A stretch of DNA of 64,000 nt from Sediminicola sp. YIK13 (GCF_001430825.1 NZ_CP010535.1:62001-126000), one strand, 5' to 3'. Numbered from the stretch's first letter, positions 35,406 to 48,499 are shown. Translations and numbers: made by a program. The notes: generated by a model not told the origin, from the sequence alone.

Positions 35406-35413
35406 CAAAAATA
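35406..35413 (-). promoter_or_regulatory. -7 promoter box for gpmI
   Basis: Minus strand TATTTTTG, matching TAnnTTTG, 23 bases before the gpmI ATG. Confidence 0.6.
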
Positions 35414-35885
35414 AGCTGATTTCAAATGGATAACTAGCAATAGGGGAGCTTTTTCAAAAATTTCACATTCCTGGCAGTGCTTGTTGTAGTTGCAACCTTT
35501 TGGGGGCTAAACTGTTAAAATTATGTTATATAATGGAAATTGATGAAACAATTTTAGCTTTACCGAGTCTATATAAGTAGCCCATTAATTCTTACCTAAT
35601 TTCAAAATAGAACTCCAATAGGGTTCCGGTTTCGAAATAGATACCTACCTACATTAGTATGTTTAAAGACAAATAATTACCAATTATATAGTAATTGATA
35701 AGAAGGTGTCATTTTAATTTTACTGGGCCATGTATCTGGGGGGAAAGTGGCTTTTGTATGCAGATTAAGTTTATGATAAATTTATTTCAATATTCTTTGA
35801 TCTGACACCTTCTATTAATTTGCTGCTTGCCTAAGGTGATAGTTTGCAGCAAAAATCAAGGTTTTAAAAGTGACAATAATATGCG
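35414..35885. other. Gene-poor stretch with long inverted repeats
   Basis: About 470 bases without a credible protein gene; the best frames are 10-15 codons. It contains an exact 11-bp inverted repeat, AGAAGGTGTCA (35701-35711) with TGACACCTTCT (35803-35813), enclosing 91 bases. A second inverted repeat follows, TTTGCTGC (35819-35826) with GCAGCAAA (35846-35853). The strong hairpin at 35886-35922 comes next. This could encode a structured RNA on the plus strand, but no exact TAnnTTTG box was found for it. Confidence 0.35.
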
Positions 35886-35922
35886 AAACAACCCCATGGA
35901 AAAGCTTTCCATGGGGTTGTTT
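35886..35922. terminator. Strong 17-bp hairpin
   Basis: AAACAACCCCATGGAAA pairs perfectly with TTTCCATGGGGTTGTTT around a 3-base loop. It lies 61 bases past the stop of the minus-strand small gene at 35983 and would terminate it. The plus-strand side is followed by a T-rich run (GTTTTAG), so it could also end a plus-strand transcript from the gene-poor stretch. Confidence 0.75.
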
Positions 35923-35982
35923 GTTTTAGTTTATCTGCGCCATATAGTGTTCAAGTAAAAGGGCAACTAAACTATAGTTTTC

Positions 35983-36150
35983 TTAAAAATTAAATCCTGT
36001 AAAGGCTCTATATGTAAATGCGTATAGTGCCATGAAAAGCATGATTACACAAAAGACTGAATAAACCTTTAAGAGAATTACTACAAACTCTGGTTTACAA
36101 TTCTCGAATGCTTCTAAGTAAATACTTTTAAAATGTAATAGTGTTCCCAT
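35983..36150 (-). CDS. Small single-span membrane protein, 55 residues (DUF6747-like)
   Basis: ATG at 36150 to TAA at 35983. The protein starts MGTLLHFKSIYLEAFENC and has one hydrophobic helix (about residues 22-45: FVVILLKVYSVFCVIMLF), ending in AFTYRAFTGFNF. The layout (N-terminal YxEAFxN motif, one membrane helix, terminal YR-TGFxF) matches a small flavobacterial family I know as DUF6747; that name is from memory. A TAGCTTTG -7 box lies 27 bases upstream, with TTTTTG 21 bases before it, giving the best -33/-7 pair in the window. A strong hairpin follows. Function unknown. Confidence 0.75.
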   Translation of the reverse strand: MGTLLHFKSIYLEAFENCKPEFVVILLKVYSVFCVIMLFMALYAFTYRAFTGFNF

Positions 36151-36176
36151 ATAGTCTCGTTTAAATGATTATAAAT

Positions 36177-36184
36177 CAAAGCTA
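36177..36184 (-). promoter_or_regulatory. -7 box (with -33 TTTG) for the 55-residue membrane protein gene
   Basis: Minus strand TAGCTTTG, matching TAnnTTTG. A TTTTTG motif lies 21 bases further upstream, consistent with the Bacteroidota -33/-7 arrangement. Confidence 0.65.
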
Positions 36185-36463
36185 TAAGGGTTAAATCTGA
36201 GGGGTCAAAAAGATTTGAGTGGGGCTCAAATATAATAAAATGGAATTATAACGAGCTATTATTTACAGGAATTAACACTAATTCTTATCCTGGTGTATGG
36301 CAATGGCCGCTTTTCATATTTCCATTACCTTGATCATTTTCATAGGATTATAGCCAGTCTGGATCATAAACATAACGCCAAGGTCGTTAACTTCCAATTC
36401 ACCCTTCACATTAACTGTAGGTTGGCGTTTGAATTGGAAATGAAGAATCCTAATTGAATATTT

Positions 36464-37198
36464 TTACAATAGCTCTGGATTGATGTCCAAAATATTATCC
36501 AAAATATAGGTGCGCACAAAACCTGAGGTAAAATGTTCTGCTCCTAAAAAATCTTCCCTTTGCAATAATTGCATGATATTTTTTCGCCTAAAAGTCTCTA
36601 ACATGGGAATGGAAATAGGGGCATAGCTATAGTGCCAAGGCTCATATTTAAAGCCTTTTCTTTTTGGGTTGTCCGTATACACCAGGTAAAAGCCAAATTT
36701 GTTGGCATTGGCATCCATCCAGGCTTTGAAATTTTCGTACGGACCGCCGGCTCCAAATTTTTCAGGGACAAGAACATCCCCTTCTACCTTGGGCCGCCCA
36801 TCAACAATATCAATATCCGTTCCCCAGTGATGTCTACTGGTTCCTGGGATAGTAGAGTATTCAATTATCTTATCAATGGCGTTCATGGGCTTTAGGCCAT
36901 CTTCTTCCGTATATTGAAGGAATTTACGTTCCCAAATTGCTGTTTGCCTGTCAAAACTGCGGTAGCTGGAAACCACTTTGATGTCCACACCTTCGCTATA
37001 AGCAGCTTTTTTCATTTCCAAGAAAGCATCATGTGCCTCTTTTCTTAGGTTGATGCCTTTCCCATAAAGTGGAATTTCTTTTTTGCCCATAAGTTCAAAG
37101 ATAGAATACTCTACATCCTGTGAAATCATAAGGGTGGGCATGACGGCCATGGCCAAACCTGAAGCACTACTTTTTTTAATAAATGATCTTCTTTGCAT
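36464..37198 (-). CDS. M15-family D-alanyl-D-alanine carboxypeptidase, Tat-type signal
   Basis: 244 residues from ATG 37198. The N-terminus MQRRSFIKKSSASG is a twin-arginine signal (RRSFIKK), so it is probably exported folded by the Tat system; a TatA gene lies at 52400. The VanY/LdcB-type zinc peptidase domain shows SSYRSFDRQTAIW (substrate motif), SRHHWGTDIDI (zinc His and Asp) and EPWHY (catalytic Glu and zinc His). It trims peptidoglycan stem peptides. The frame is open upstream to 37324 but that would bury the signal peptide behind 42 residues. Confidence 0.88.
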   Translation of the reverse strand: MQRRSFIKKSSASGLAMAVMPTLMISQDVEYSIFELMGKKEIPLYGKGINLRKEAHDAFLEMKKAAYSEGVDIKVVSSYRSFDRQTAIWERKFLQYTEEDGLKPMNAIDKIIEYSTIPGTSRHHWGTDIDIVDGRPKVEGDVLVPEKFGAGGPYENFKAWMDANANKFGFYLVYTDNPKRKGFKYEPWHYSYAPISIPMLETFRRKNIMQLLQREDFLGAEHFTSGFVRTYILDNILDINPELL

Positions 37199-37438
37199 AT
37201 TATGGGTATAATTATACGTACGGAACCTTCTGGTTTCTATGTGGTTTATATCAAAAAGGTTGCCAAATATTATTTGCTCCAGTAAAGAAGTGCCAAAAAT
37301 TTGAATGCACACCGTTTGACTCAAAGTTAAGAAGTATTTTGAAACTATTCACTACCATTTGAAATACGGAGATAACAAATTGCGGGATTTAGGTGCTATT
37401 GGATTGGAAGAAAAATAGGTAGAGTGGGAATGGACTTT

Positions 37439-38605
37439 TTAATTGTTGATATAGAGGTACCCCTGATGTTTTTGCTGCTTGTCGTTTAGTGTTGCCAAGT
37501 AAAAGTAAATACCAGTGGGCAGACCGTTGTTAAGTTTAATGACTCTTTTGGTATTGGCAATCCCATTGAACTCATTGGTGTAGTTGGCTTTATAGTACAC
37601 CAATATGCCATTTCTATCAAATATCTCCAAGGTGTTGCTTGGGGAAGCTTCCATGCCTTCAATCACTAAATAGTCATTTTTTCCATCCCCATTTGGAGTC
37701 AGATAGTAATTGTCCAATTCTCGAACGTTATACGTCTCATAAATATCTGTATTCCCTCCAATGGTCAAGATCTCATAGTCGTTCGGCACAAAATTATTGG
37801 ATGTAATTTCACCACGAATCATTTCTCCACGGACATTGGAATTTCCCAAATTTACCCATTGTTGTTCCTCTTTGCTCCATCCAACTACTTTCAGGTCGCG
37901 CAACATTTCCCCTAATAGTCCCACATTACTACGTTCGTCCCAGGTAAGGGTCACTTTGGAGGGCACCGAGCCTTCCAATCTCCAAAATTCTTCATAGCTG
38001 ACACTGAGAATTCCGTTGCCCATGATATCCGTATTATAGCTCTCGCTAAAGGTTGAAGGGGAATTGGGATCTTCATAAAAGTAGGCACACTTGGCCAAGG
38101 TATTCACAGATGTAGAGGTAATGGTCAAGGGTCGCAATCTATTGTCGTCCCCGATGGGAAAAGTAAAGGATCGCTTTTTTTCAATGGTACTATACCCATC
38201 TATTTTGGATGAGCTGCTTTCTCCTGTGTAAAAGGCATCTTCCAAATACTTCAAATACACATCGGTTTGGTCTCTAGGTGTAAAAAGATCTCCAGAAATA
38301 AAATTACTATTATTGGTAACTGCCATAGGGGTTTCTATATAGAGCCCATTGTCCACCGCAATTTCTGTGTCGTAAAAAATAGGGGGAAAGGCTCCTGAAA
38401 CCGTGATGGGTCGGATTTCATTATAAAAACCAACCAGACCTTTATTTTGGTCGAAGGTGCCATCATTGATCACATCCATATGGAAACCGACCATGGCATC
38501 GCCATGGACTTGGATGTTGCCATAATTGTGCACAGCGTCCTGTCCGATACCAAAGGTGCTGGATAAGGTTATAGTACAAACCAAGATGTATTTAAGAATC
38601 TTCAT
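37439..38605 (-). CDS. Secreted protein with T9SS type B (gliding-type) C-terminal sorting domain; partner of the collagen-like protein
   Basis: 388 residues. A signal peptide (MKILKYILVCTITLSSTFG) is followed by a beta-rich body of about 280 residues. The last 95 residues are a CHU_C/gliding-motility-associated C-terminal domain: LDNYYLTPNGDGKNDYLVIE, LEIFDRNGILVYY, LPTGIYFYLATL and a final HQGYLYINN. This domain routes cargo through the type IX system. The body is a close paralogue of the 42676-43824 protein (both have NYGNIQVHGD/NSGNIRIHEG, INDGTFDQNKGLVGFY/INDASFDQNVGLAGFY and NTLAKCAYF-EDPN). It lies 19 bases behind the collagen-like gene. Confidence 0.85.
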   Translation of the reverse strand: MKILKYILVCTITLSSTFGIGQDAVHNYGNIQVHGDAMVGFHMDVINDGTFDQNKGLVGFYNEIRPITVSGAFPPIFYDTEIAVDNGLYIETPMAVTNNSNFISGDLFTPRDQTDVYLKYLEDAFYTGESSSSKIDGYSTIEKKRSFTFPIGDDNRLRPLTITSTSVNTLAKCAYFYEDPNSPSTFSESYNTDIMGNGILSVSYEEFWRLEGSVPSKVTLTWDERSNVGLLGEMLRDLKVVGWSKEEQQWVNLGNSNVRGEMIRGEITSNNFVPNDYEILTIGGNTDIYETYNVRELDNYYLTPNGDGKNDYLVIEGMEASPSNTLEIFDRNGILVYYKANYTNEFNGIANTKRVIKLNNGLPTGIYFYLATLNDKQQKHQGYLYINN

Positions 38606-38624
38606 ATTCTATGATAACACTGTT

Positions 38625-42509
<3,885 letters not shown>

Positions 42510-42675
42510 AGGGTGTTCTAATTTGGGCATGCGAGCGTATTGCACATAAAATTAAGGCAAGCCTAATGGATTCCTGAGTAAATGTTGTGTAATGGAAGTA
42601 TCCTGTGGTGAAAAGTAAGGTGTGTAAATTTGAGCCGAGAAATTTACCCTTTATCGACTAAAAAAATGTAAATGT

Positions 42676-43824
42676 TTAACGACGCAAGTACAAAAATCCT
42701 TGATATTCTGTTCCCAAATCATTCAAGGTTGCCAGGTAGAAGTAGACCCCTGCTGGTAGCCCATTTTTCTCACCTACCACTACGTTGCCAACGTTGGGAA
42801 AACCCCTAAATTCATTGGTGTAATTAACCTTATCGAACACTTTTAGACCAAAGCGGTCGAAAATCTGTATATGATTGTTGGGCGATTGTTCCAATTCTGG
42901 GATAACAAGGGCATCATTGAGTCCGTCATTATTGGGGGTGAGGTAGTAGTTGTCCAAATTTACCACCTCAGTTGCAATTGCCAAACTGGCAAAGGTGATT
43001 GCGGCATAGTCATCTGGGACAAATTCATTGGAGGAAACAAAGCCGTTGGTAAGATCACCGCCTTGAGCCACACTGCCCAAATCTACCCATTGGTTTCCTA
43101 CTTTAGACCACCCTGCAATACCCATTTTATAGGCTGCATCGGTAAGGTCGGAAATATTGCTATCCTGGTTCCAACTGATGGTGATGGTAGAGGGAACACT
43201 TCCCGTTAAATGCCAAAATTCAATGGTGCTTACCACATCTACATCCCTGGTTTTTCGAGTAGTATTGAAACTGGTGGCAAAGGTACTGGGATTATTGGGG
43301 TCCTCCATAAAATACGCACATTTAGCCAAAGTATTCACGGCATTCGAATTGAGTATCAAGGGCCTTACTTGGTTGGCATTGCCCACCGGAAAACTAAAAA
43401 ACTGTTTATCTGTAATGGCGGCATATCCATCTATTTTAGTAACGTCCGAAACACTAAAATAATCCCCACTTTGAATGAAATTGAGGTAGATATCCTCTAA
43501 GTTTCGTGGAGTGACGACATCCCCGCTCACAAAGTTGGCGTCATTGGTCAGTGCCATGGAAGTATTGAGAAATACCCCATTGTCGTTAAAGAATTCTATG
43601 TCGTAAAATATGGGCATAAAGGCCCCGGAAACGCTGATGGGCGAAGTACCGTAAAACCCTGCCAACCCAACATTTTGGTCAAAAGAGGCATCATTGATGA
43701 GGTTGGTATGAAATCCTAATTCTCCTCCTTCATGGATCCGAATATTCCCACTATTATACAATGCGGTTTGGGCTTGGGTAGCCAGGCTTAGGAATAGGAG
43801 TGATATGAAAAATATTTTTTTCAT
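42676..43824 (-). CDS. Secreted protein with T9SS type B C-terminal sorting domain; partner of the tail-fibre-like protein
   Basis: 382 residues. It has a signal peptide (MKKIFFISLLFLSLATQAQ), a beta-rich body paralogous to the 37439 protein, and a C-terminal CHU_C-type sorting domain: LDNYYLTPNNDGLNDALVIP, IQIFDRFGLKVFDKVNY, LPAGVYFYLATL and a final QGFLYLRR. It probably travels through the type IX system. It lies only 3 bases behind the 43828 gene, so the two are co-translated. Its exact role is unknown; an anchoring or assembly partner of the neighbouring fibre is an inference. Confidence 0.85.
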   Translation of the reverse strand: MKKIFFISLLFLSLATQAQTALYNSGNIRIHEGGELGFHTNLINDASFDQNVGLAGFYGTSPISVSGAFMPIFYDIEFFNDNGVFLNTSMALTNDANFVSGDVVTPRNLEDIYLNFIQSGDYFSVSDVTKIDGYAAITDKQFFSFPVGNANQVRPLILNSNAVNTLAKCAYFMEDPNNPSTFATSFNTTRKTRDVDVVSTIEFWHLTGSVPSTITISWNQDSNISDLTDAAYKMGIAGWSKVGNQWVDLGSVAQGGDLTNGFVSSNEFVPDDYAAITFASLAIATEVVNLDNYYLTPNNDGLNDALVIPELEQSPNNHIQIFDRFGLKVFDKVNYTNEFRGFPNVGNVVVGEKNGLPAGVYFYLATLNDLGTEYQGFLYLRR

Positions 43825-43827
43825 AGA

Positions 43828-46731
43828 TTAGAAATCGGTTACTGTGAAAAACCAGGCTGAGTCGACAGGGTTGCCAGATGAATTTGTTATTTGTATTGTA
43901 AAATTATTATCCGTCTGCGTTGTAACTCTTATCTCCCTTCCTAGCCCCGTTCCAAGTGTTAATTGAATCACATAATCTGATGAATTTGCTGCCGTTGAAA
44001 AATCAACTTGATAGTTTCCAGTTCCTAAAGGGGCTACTGAGGAAATGTTAATCCCATTTGCTATTATTTCTGCATTCATTTTACCAATGGCATGGAATTG
44101 ATTAGCCCAAATAGTTGCTCCACTTACCGTTTTTAATACTTGGCCATTGGTTGCGCTTGGTTCTATTTTTTGAGGGGTTACATTTGCATTGGCTATTTTT
44201 GTAGTTGTCACGGCATCGTTGGCAATGGTCAAAGCTCCTGCGTTGTCGATAGTTGCATCCCCAGAAACAGGCGTGGCCTGTGCTGTGCCAGCCGCATTCC
44301 CCACGAAGATGTTGGCGTTTGCCAGTGCGTTGGAGCCTGTAATGGCGTTGTCAACATAACTCTTATTTGCAGCATCTGTTGCCAGTAACGGGTTGGAAAC
44401 ATCGGTCAGTTTAAATGAACCAATGGATAGGTCAGCAATTGGTACGGCAAATCCACTCAATGAGATATTGGCCTTGTCCAGTTTAGCATCCGTTACGTTG
44501 GCGTCGGCTATTTTTGTAGTTGTCACGGCATCGTTGGCAATGGTCAAAGCTCCTGTGTTATCGATAGTGGCATCCCCAGAAACAGTTGCGGCCTGTGCTG
44601 TGCCAGCCGCATTCCCCACGAAGATGTTGGCGTTTGCCAGTGCGTTGGAGCCTGTAATGGCGTTGTCAACATAACTCTTATTTGCAGCATCTGTTGCCAG
44701 TAACGGGTTGGAAACATTGGTCAGTTTAAATGAACCAATGGATAGGTCAGCAATTGGTACGGCAAATCCACTCAATGAGATATTGGCCTTGTCCAGTTTA
44801 GCATCCGTTACGTTGGCATCGGCTATTTTGGTAGTTGTCACTGCATCGTTGGCAATGGTCAAAGCTCCTGTATTATCGATAGTGGCATCCCCAGAAACAG
44901 GTGCGGCCTGCGCTGTGCCAGCCGCATTCCCCACGAAGATGTTGGCGTTTGCTAAGGAGTTGGATCCTGAGACTGCATTGTCCACATAGTTTTTAGTTGC
45001 TGCATCCTGTGCAGCCAAAGGATCAACGACATTAGTTAGTTTGAAAGTTCCAATAGATAAGTCGGCCGTAGGTATGGCAAATCCACTCAATGAGATATTG
45101 GCCTTGTCCAGTTTAGCCTCCGTTACGTTAGCGTCGGCTATTTTGGTAGTTGTCACGGCATCGTTGGCAATGGTCAAAGCTCCTGTGTTATCGATAGTGG
45201 CATCCCCAGAAACAGTTGCGGCCTGTGCTGTGCCAGCCGCATTCCCCACGAAGATGTTGGCGTTTGCTAAGGAGTTGGATCCTGAGACTGCATTGTCCAC
45301 ATAGTTTTTAGTTGCTGCATCCTGTGCAGCCAAAGGATCAACGACATTAGTTAGTTTGAAAGTTCCAATAGATAAGTCGGCCGTAGGTATGGCAAATCCA
45401 CTCAATGAGATATTGGCCTTGTCCAGTTTAGCATCCGTTACGTTGGCGTCGGCTATTTTGGTAGTTGTCACGGCATCGTTGGCAATGGTCAGCACCCCTG
45501 TGTTGTCCATAGTGGCATCCCCAGAAACAGGTACAGCCTGTGCGGTATTGGCGGCATCCCCTACAAAGATAAAAGCATCGGCCAAGGTGTTGGAACCTGT
45601 AATGGCGTTGTCAACATATGTTTTTACAGCTTGTTCGGTTGGAAAGTCAACAGCAGAATTATCAGCTAAGGTTCCATCATCTGATTTGTTGGCGGAGTCT
45701 TCCTTTTGTGCTATTGCTGCATCGGCATCTGCCTCGTTCTGGTCTACATCTGCTTGGACAGCAGCTATGTCGGCAGATTCTTCCAAAGACGACAAATCAA
45801 CAGTAGCCGAAGTTCCATTTTCAATATCTATTATCAGTTCGTTTGCGGTGCTTAAAGGTAAACCAGTAAGATCTTGATTATCAGTACTAGTAACGGCCAA
45901 TTCATCTAGTGCCAGTTTTACGGTATTAGCAGTTAATCCAGAATCAACCGGGTTATAACTTACCTCTACAGCACTAAATAGTCCTGCCTTATTTACCCAG
46001 ACCACCGTAGGTTGTCCCGTGACCGTCTGTGTTTGTAATAATTGTCCCGTAGTGCCAGGAATTAATTTTAGAGCAGGGGTAGATCTATTTTGGATATGGA
46101 AATCCCCATTTATGGCAGTTGGACCTATATCAACATTCCTAATGCTTCTGTCCTGAATATTAGATCCAGTAATTTCTCCTACTTCAAAATTGAAATTGTT
46201 GCCCGTCCTTCTGATCACAATGGTGCTGTCATTAATGGGGAGGAGGTTGACAATGGCATCCGTACTATAGGTGTGCCTGTTCAAAGAATCCAAGGCCACG
46301 CTTAGGGCGTTGTTATTGCTGTCGGTCAAGACCAAACTGTCATTGGCTACTTCAAACCTACTGTTGGTAGTTGTTGTAATTATGGTCTCTACTCCTACAG
46401 CATCTGTAAAGGTGTAGGACCCATCCCCATTGTCCACCATGCTAATGTTCGCTGAATTGGTCAGGGCGTCACAGATATTCAACCACTGGCTCCCATCATA
46501 ATAATGAACACATTTGGTTTCCGTATTATATACCAGTGCCCCCTGCAAGGGATTTATGGCGTCCATCTGTGTGTTGTTTACCCTGGTAAGGACCAAGGCC
46601 CTCGAGGTGCTCTCCAATTCCAAAACGGAGGCAGCATTTATATTTTGGGGGTTGGTGCCTATTTTAATTTGGGCATGTGAAAAAGATCCCAAAACAAGGC
46701 CAATGAAGAGAAAGACAACTTTTAATTTCAT
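43828..46731 (-). CDS. Secreted protein with 105-residue repeats resembling phage tail-fibre stalks
   Basis: 967 residues. It has a signal peptide (MKLKVVFLFIGLVLGSFSHA), then the same N-terminal domain as the collagen-like protein (IKIGTNPQNINAASVLELES, GALVYNTETKCVHYYDGSQW). A middle part contains a short coiled-coil-like segment (about 320-345, D/E/A-rich). Four full and one partial 105-residue repeats follow, each with ADLSIGTFKLTNV, AATKNYVDNA and ANIFVGNAAGTAQA. The FKLTNV...DAATKxYVD pattern is that of phage tail-fibre stalk repeats, which form trimeric beta structures. A C-terminal domain of about 110 residues has no T9SS sorting signal that I can see. First gene of the four-gene cluster, with a promoter box 38 bases upstream. 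Confidence 0.8.
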   Translation of the reverse strand: MKLKVVFLFIGLVLGSFSHAQIKIGTNPQNINAASVLELESTSRALVLTRVNNTQMDAINPLQGALVYNTETKCVHYYDGSQWLNICDALTNSANISMVDNGDGSYTFTDAVGVETIITTTTNSRFEVANDSLVLTDSNNNALSVALDSLNRHTYSTDAIVNLLPINDSTIVIRRTGNNFNFEVGEITGSNIQDRSIRNVDIGPTAINGDFHIQNRSTPALKLIPGTTGQLLQTQTVTGQPTVVWVNKAGLFSAVEVSYNPVDSGLTANTVKLALDELAVTSTDNQDLTGLPLSTANELIIDIENGTSATVDLSSLEESADIAAVQADVDQNEADADAAIAQKEDSANKSDDGTLADNSAVDFPTEQAVKTYVDNAITGSNTLADAFIFVGDAANTAQAVPVSGDATMDNTGVLTIANDAVTTTKIADANVTDAKLDKANISLSGFAIPTADLSIGTFKLTNVVDPLAAQDAATKNYVDNAVSGSNSLANANIFVGNAAGTAQAATVSGDATIDNTGALTIANDAVTTTKIADANVTEAKLDKANISLSGFAIPTADLSIGTFKLTNVVDPLAAQDAATKNYVDNAVSGSNSLANANIFVGNAAGTAQAAPVSGDATIDNTGALTIANDAVTTTKIADANVTDAKLDKANISLSGFAVPIADLSIGSFKLTNVSNPLLATDAANKSYVDNAITGSNALANANIFVGNAAGTAQAATVSGDATIDNTGALTIANDAVTTTKIADANVTDAKLDKANISLSGFAVPIADLSIGSFKLTDVSNPLLATDAANKSYVDNAITGSNALANANIFVGNAAGTAQATPVSGDATIDNAGALTIANDAVTTTKIANANVTPQKIEPSATNGQVLKTVSGATIWANQFHAIGKMNAEIIANGINISSVAPLGTGNYQVDFSTAANSSDYVIQLTLGTGLGREIRVTTQTDNNFTIQITNSSGNPVDSAWFFTVTDF
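44212..45620 (-). repeat. Tandem 315-bp repeats
   Basis: The landmark gcatcgttggcaatggtca recurs at about 44213, 44528, 44843, 45158 and 45473, exactly every 315 bases (105 codons). Two repeat subtypes occur as adjacent pairs: VVDPLAAQDAATKNYVD towards the N-terminus and VSNPLLATDAANKSYVD towards the C-terminus. This implies duplication in pairs. Confidence 0.9.
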
Positions 46732-46768
46732 TAGTTAGAGGGTTTTATCCTAAAAAAATAGGAGCACA

Positions 46769-46776
46769 CAAAAATA
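46769..46776 (-). promoter_or_regulatory. -7 promoter box for the fibre-gene cluster
   Basis: Minus strand TATTTTTG, matching TAnnTTTG, 38 bases before the ATG at 46731. It probably drives at least the first two genes; a 166-base gap at 42510-42675 precedes the second pair and shows no exact box. Confidence 0.6.
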
Positions 46777-46859
46777 AGACTATAAGTACACCTACCTAAA
46801 AAATGGAGCCAAAATACCCATACTTACGGTTTAACGGAAAACTTCATGGATGAATGACA

Positions 46860-47552
46860 TCAAAATGGTATTTTTTCGGACTCATAAGGGGTTTTTCCCG
46901 CTTCAAAAATGCGTACAGTTCCCTTGCCCTTTAATAAAGTCTTACCATTTTCCACCCAAATAAAGTTGCCTTCCCTAAGGCCAACTACTGGAGTGGTATT
47001 GAATTGGTGGAATTCTTTGATCCGCGTTTCCCGAGTTTCCCCATTGTGGCGTCCAGTCGGATTGGGATCCAAATAATGTGGATTTAGATTAAAATTGACC
47101 AAGCCCAAGGTTTCAAAACTAGGTGGATAAACAATGGGCATGTCATTGGTGGTCTGCATGGTTGGTCCGGCTATATTACTACCCGCACTGGAACCCATAT
47201 ATGGTATACCATCCTCCACTTTTTCCTTAATCACTTCCATCAATCCCTGTTCATGAATCTGCTTTACCAATAAGAAGGTGTTTCCACCGCCCGTAAAAAT
47301 AGCTTCGGCCTTATCCAGTCCTTCCTTTGGATCTGCATAAGTGTGCAGTCCCACCACTTTTTTGTTGAGTTTGCCAAAAGCTTTTATAACTACTGCCGTA
47401 TATGCATCATGGGAGATACTGCCCGGCCTTGCAAAAGGCACAAAGGTGATGGTATGCACATCCTTGAAGAATAATTCCAAGTCTTTGGTAAGATAGGATA
47501 AATAAGTTTCCCCAAATAGGGTAGAGGTGCTCGCTAACAATAACTTTTTCAT
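46860..47552 (-). CDS. pepE: Dipeptidase E (peptidase family S51)
   Basis: 230 residues, standard PepE length. It cleaves Asp-X dipeptides in the cytoplasm (no signal peptide). The nucleophile Ser lies in the elbow MGSSAGSNIAGP (about residues 119-130) and the His in NPHYLDP (about 158). FTGGGNTFLLV (about 88) and LREGNFIWVE are conserved family segments. Confidence 0.92.
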   Translation of the reverse strand: MKKLLLASTSTLFGETYLSYLTKDLELFFKDVHTITFVPFARPGSISHDAYTAVVIKAFGKLNKKVVGLHTYADPKEGLDKAEAIFTGGGNTFLLVKQIHEQGLMEVIKEKVEDGIPYMGSSAGSNIAGPTMQTTNDMPIVYPPSFETLGLVNFNLNPHYLDPNPTGRHNGETRETRIKEFHQFNTTPVVGLREGNFIWVENGKTLLKGKGTVRIFEAGKTPYESEKIPF

Positions 47553-47746
47553 GGTTTTGAATTGACATCAATACTACAAATTAACAAAAGTTTAATGGGG
47601 ATATATTTTTTTTTGACCACAACTTACTTTTTCTTTAACCATGGAAATATAAGCGTTTACCATTCTTTTTTTTTCGTAACTTTAAGTAAGGCGGAGAATA
47701 TTGGTATCAAATCCAAAAGCTAGATATTTGCCACTAAAAACGTACT

Positions 47747-48499
47747 ATGAAAAATCTACTTATTCTTGCTTTCTTATTATTTGGTTTAGGGATATCAAAT
47801 GCTCAGGATGATACCCGAACCCTCCTAAGGGGAAAAGTATTGTACAGAAACAGCAATGTTGCCAATGAGAATGTGATCAATACGACCTCAGAATTCGCTA
47901 CCATCACCAATGATAATGGGGAATTTGGTATTAGGGTGAAGGCTGGGGACGAGCTGGTGTTTACCGCTGTGAATTACCAGATATTACAAATGAAGGTGAC
48001 CCAAGAAATGATAGATAATAATAGGTTGGTGGTAGAGGTGAACGAGAAGGTGACAGAACTGGACGAGGTTGTGGTGAGCCCGGAAAACCAAGAAAAATTC
48101 TTGCAGTTACAAAATGAAAGGATCCAAAAACAGTACGATTACGAAATTGACCGTTCCACCGAGGTAGAGAATATAGCGCTATCCCAACAAGAACGGGGGA
48201 TGAAATACGGACTTAATTTTATAAATATATTTAAGGCATTGACCAAATCCGACAATAAAGAGGAGGTTGAGGAAAGACCGGTTCTAAAATTGAGCGATGT
48301 GATGAGACAGGTGTATGATGACCGTTTTTTCGTGGAAGACCTGAATGTGCCCCAAGATCAAATTGATAATTTTTTGGTCTATTGTGACGATAAGATTCCT
48401 ACCCAGTCCCTCCTAAAAAAGGACAATGAGTTTCAGTTGATCGACTTTTTGGTGACCTACAGTAAATTGTATCTAAAAGAAAAAGGCACTGAAAATTAA
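47747..48499 (+). CDS. Secreted carboxypeptidase-regulatory-like domain protein
   Basis: 250 residues. It has a signal peptide (MKNLLILAFLLFGLGISNAQ), then a CarboxypepD_reg-like beta sandwich (about 25-110): RGKVLYRNSNVANENVINTT, TITNDNGEFGIRVKAGDELVF and ELDEVVVSPEN, the last resembling the plug start of TonB-dependent receptors. The C-terminal half (about 120-250) is charged, with no named domain. It shares its whole layout with the following gene. Function unknown, probably periplasmic. Confidence 0.85.
   Translation: MKNLLILAFLLFGLGISNAQDDTRTLLRGKVLYRNSNVANENVINTTSEFATITNDNGEFGIRVKAGDELVFTAVNYQILQMKVTQEMIDNNRLVVEVNEKVTELDEVVVSPENQEKFLQLQNERIQKQYDYEIDRSTEVENIALSQQERGMKYGLNFINIFKALTKSDNKEEVEERPVLKLSDVMRQVYDDRFFVEDLNVPQDQIDNFLVYCDDKIPTQSLLKKDNEFQLIDFLVTYSKLYLKEKGTEN

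Noticed and set aside
35533-35580. 15-codon plus-strand frame in the gene-poor stretch
   Set aside because: Too short, with no promoter or conserved feature; listed only as part of an otherwise non-coding gap.
37199-37324. N-terminal extension of the M15 carboxypeptidase
   Set aside because: The twin-arginine signal begins at ATG 37198; the extension has no promoter support and would mask the signal.
44393-45877. Repeated plus-strand open frames opposite the 315-bp repeats
   Set aside because: They recur with the same 315-base period as the minus-strand repeats and are mirror frames of the real gene.
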